A stretch of 8,427 nucleotides of DNA. It comes from Candidatus Sodaliphilus fimicaballi (GTDB lineage: Bacteria; Bacteroidota; Bacteroidia; Bacteroidales; Muribaculaceae). Position 1 is the stretch's first letter. Each line of letters begins with the position of its first letter. The notes under the pieces are model-generated. The model did no database searches. It was given only the letters and a program-made list of their open reading frames with translations, and was not told where the DNA came from. The DNA lies in NCBI GenBank assembly GCA_018065165.1, contig JAGHTV010000517.1, positions 1-8,427 of the forward strand. The letters run 5' to 3'. Positions 7,030-8,427 of the stretch are shown one piece after another. Position numbers and translations under genes: made by a program.

Positions 7030-7608
7030 ATGAAGATAGGAATAATGGGAGGGTCATATAACCCCATCCACATTGGTCACGCTATAATAGCCAATTATAT
7101 TATTCAAAATACATGTTTGGATAAATTATGGCTTATGGTGTCTCCTGAAAACCCATTTAAGTCTGGTCAAAAAATGGCTAGCGATATGGATCGTATTAGG
7201 ATGACCGAGATGGTTGCAAGTAGACTCGACAATGTTGTTACTTCGGCATTTGAGTTTTCTCTCCCCCGTCCTTCCTATACTATTGATACATTAAACGCAT
7301 TACAGTCAAAGTTTCCTGACGATGAGTTTTACCTAATAATTGGTGCCGATAATTGGGCAGCATTTGAGCGTTGGCGTAATCATCAAGAGATTATTGAAAA
7401 TTTCCATATATTTGTGTATCCCCGTCGTGGATATGATGTGGTCATTCCTCAAGATGTGGCCAACAAGGTAGAACTCGTTGATGCACCTTTTATTGAAGTG
7501 TCATCAACAAAGATTCGTGAACAACTGGGCGAATATAAGAATATGTGTTTCTATTTGCCTGAAGATGTCTATGAATACATTGTTAAGAAACACCTGTATA
7601 TGGATTAA
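7030..7608 (+). CDS. nadD: Nicotinate-nucleotide adenylyltransferase NadD
   Basis: Transfers AMP from ATP to nicotinate mononucleotide to make deamido-NAD, the committed adenylylation step of NAD synthesis, in the cytoplasm. The nucleotidyltransferase fold is clear. GGSYNPIHIGH at residues 7-17 carries the HxGH-type ATP-binding motif, FYLIIGADNWAAFERW (100-115) is the typical NadD substrate-binding segment, and SSTKIREQL (158-166) is the second nucleotide-binding signature. The length of 192 is standard. The gene starts one base after the gmk stop and is 11 bases from the DUF5063 gene, so it belongs to the same operon. Y10 replaces the more usual Phe in the GGxF motif, a conservative change. 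Confidence 0.97.
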   Translation: MKIGIMGGSYNPIHIGHAIIANYIIQNTCLDKLWLMVSPENPFKSGQKMASDMDRIRMTEMVASRLDNVVTSAFEFSLPRPSYTIDTLNALQSKFPDDEFYLIIGADNWAAFERWRNHQEIIENFHIFVYPRRGYDVVIPQDVANKVELVDAPFIEVSSTKIREQLGEYKNMCFYLPEDVYEYIVKKHLYMD

Positions 7609-7619
7609 TTATAATACAA

Positions 7620-8141
7620 ATGAACAAGGAATCAAAACTGTCTAATAATACGCTCTCGGTAATCGCCTTGACAAATGAATTTTGCCATGCAATTGAACAT
7701 TGTGGCGAGTGTGATCGTGATATGTTTGTAGCAAAGATGCTTAAACTGTTACCTCGCATATATATGACCATTAGCGATGTTGAGAATGAAGGTGGTTTTC
7801 CCGGTTATTACATTGAATCATATCTTGACGAGGTTGCTTATGACCAAGTTAGAACTGCAATATCTCAAATTATGGCCGAGGAGGATGTCTATCTTGAGGT
7901 GTTTGTTGAAGATATGAAATATAGCGACACACCCATCTCGGCATTTATTAGCGAAAATTTGGCTGACCTGTATCAAGAATTTTTCAATTTGATACAATCA
8001 GTAAAAGAGGTAGATTCTGATGCTAGACAACAACTTGTTGAACAATGTAAAGAGAATTTTATCAACTATTGGGGACAAACATTATGTAATGTATTGCGCG
8101 CACTTAATAGTTGTTTCTATAACGATGGTAATCAATATTAA
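7620..8141 (+). CDS. DUF5063 domain protein of unknown function
   Basis: Matches my recollection of the DUF5063 family, found mainly in Bacteroidota: an N-terminal helix FCHAIEHCGECDRDMFVAKM (residues 21-40), a central YLEVFVEDMKYSDTPISAFI (91-110) followed by SENLADLYQ, and a C-terminal CKENFINYWGQTLCNVLRAL (143-162). It is 173 residues, acidic, probably all helical and soluble, with no signal peptide. Three cysteines cluster near the N-terminus (C22, C28, C31), but the spacing and lack of further ligands do not make a convincing metal site. It is placed 11 bases after nadD and 16 bases before the aminopeptidase gene, so it is very likely co-transcribed with them. No function is established that I know of. 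Confidence 0.85.
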   Translation: MNKESKLSNNTLSVIALTNEFCHAIEHCGECDRDMFVAKMLKLLPRIYMTISDVENEGGFPGYYIESYLDEVAYDQVRTAISQIMAEEDVYLEVFVEDMKYSDTPISAFISENLADLYQEFFNLIQSVKEVDSDARQQLVEQCKENFINYWGQTLCNVLRALNSCFYNDGNQY

Positions 8142-8157
8142 TCTTAATCGATAAACT

Positions 8158-8427
8158 ATGGCTACAATTGAATCATTATTAAAATTCATGGATGATAGTC
8201 CTTGCAACTTCCTTGCAGTGAAAACCATAAAAGGTATTTTGAATGAAAATGGTTTTCAAGAAAAGTTGCTGACTGACAAAATAACAGCTCAACCTGGTGA
8301 GAAATTTTATGTCACAAAGAATGACTCAGCAATTTTTGCATTTAAGATTGGTAAGAAATCGCCAGTTGAAACAGGATTTCGCATTGTTGCAGCACATAGC
8401 GACTCTCCCTGTTTCCGTGTTAAGCCC
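8158..8427 (+). CDS. M18 family aminopeptidase, N-terminal part only
   Basis: Only the first 90 residues are present; the frame is open to the window edge. The opening (MATIESLLKFMDDSPCNFLA, residues 1-20) is the typical start of M18 aspartyl aminopeptidases. RIVAAHSDSPCFRVKP (75-90) contains the conserved AH(S/T)DSP-x-x-R-x-K block, whose H80 is a metal ligand in the family. These enzymes are cytoplasmic di-metal, tetrahedral oligomers that remove N-terminal Asp or Glu from peptides. The start at 8158 lies 16 bases after the DUF5063 stop, so the gene appears to be the fifth of the yicC operon. Full length, expected near 430-450 residues, cannot be checked here. Confidence 0.92.
   Translation, partial: MATIESLLKFMDDSPCNFLAVKTIKGILNENGFQEKLLTDKITAQPGEKFYVTKNDSAIFAFKIGKKSPVETGFRIVAAHSDSPCFRVKP

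Overview
The window is a gene-dense, moderately AT-rich piece of a chromosome from a member of the Bacteroidales (Bacteroidota). The support is threefold: Bacteroidota-type promoter boxes (TAnnTTTG) at the starts of transcription units, start codons without Shine-Dalgarno sequences, and family signatures such as a DUF5063 protein and a cyclophilin with a long insertion. The family within the order cannot be fixed from this sequence; a gut lineage such as Muribaculaceae or Prevotellaceae would fit. There are ten protein genes. I saw no RNA genes, mobile elements or CRISPR, and no gene-free stretch longer than about 175 bases.

Left part, minus strand (15-2850): a four-gene unit read right to left. 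It encodes a TerB-like small protein, an unrecognised 124-residue protein, a lipoprotein-type peptidyl-prolyl isomerase and an M16 zinc peptidase. The last two overlap by four bases (GTGA). A promoter-like box lies just upstream at 2875-2882.

Middle, minus strand (2990-5399): rsfS (ribosome silencing factor) followed closely by ftsH (membrane AAA+ zinc protease). The unit ends in a clear hairpin plus T-tract terminator at about 2932-2966, which separates it from the four-gene unit.

Right part, plus strand (5575-8427): yicC, gmk, nadD, a DUF5063 gene and the start of an M18 aminopeptidase. They are packed with a 1-base overlap and gaps of 1, 11 and 16 bases, so they look like one operon. The 175-base region 5400-5574 between rsfS and yicC is a divergent promoter region. 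The yicC promoter is especially clean, with a TTG element and TAAATTTG spaced 20 bases apart.

Functionally these are housekeeping genes: RNA turnover (YicC), GMP phosphorylation (Gmk), NAD synthesis (NadD), ribosome silencing (RsfS), membrane protein quality control (FtsH), envelope protein folding and peptide turnover. I do not see an obviously new system. The most notable observation is that the otherwise normal guanylate kinase has methionine at the position of the Walker A lysine (codon 17, ATG), a residue expected to be needed for catalysis. It is either a base error or a real and surprising variant of an essential enzyme.
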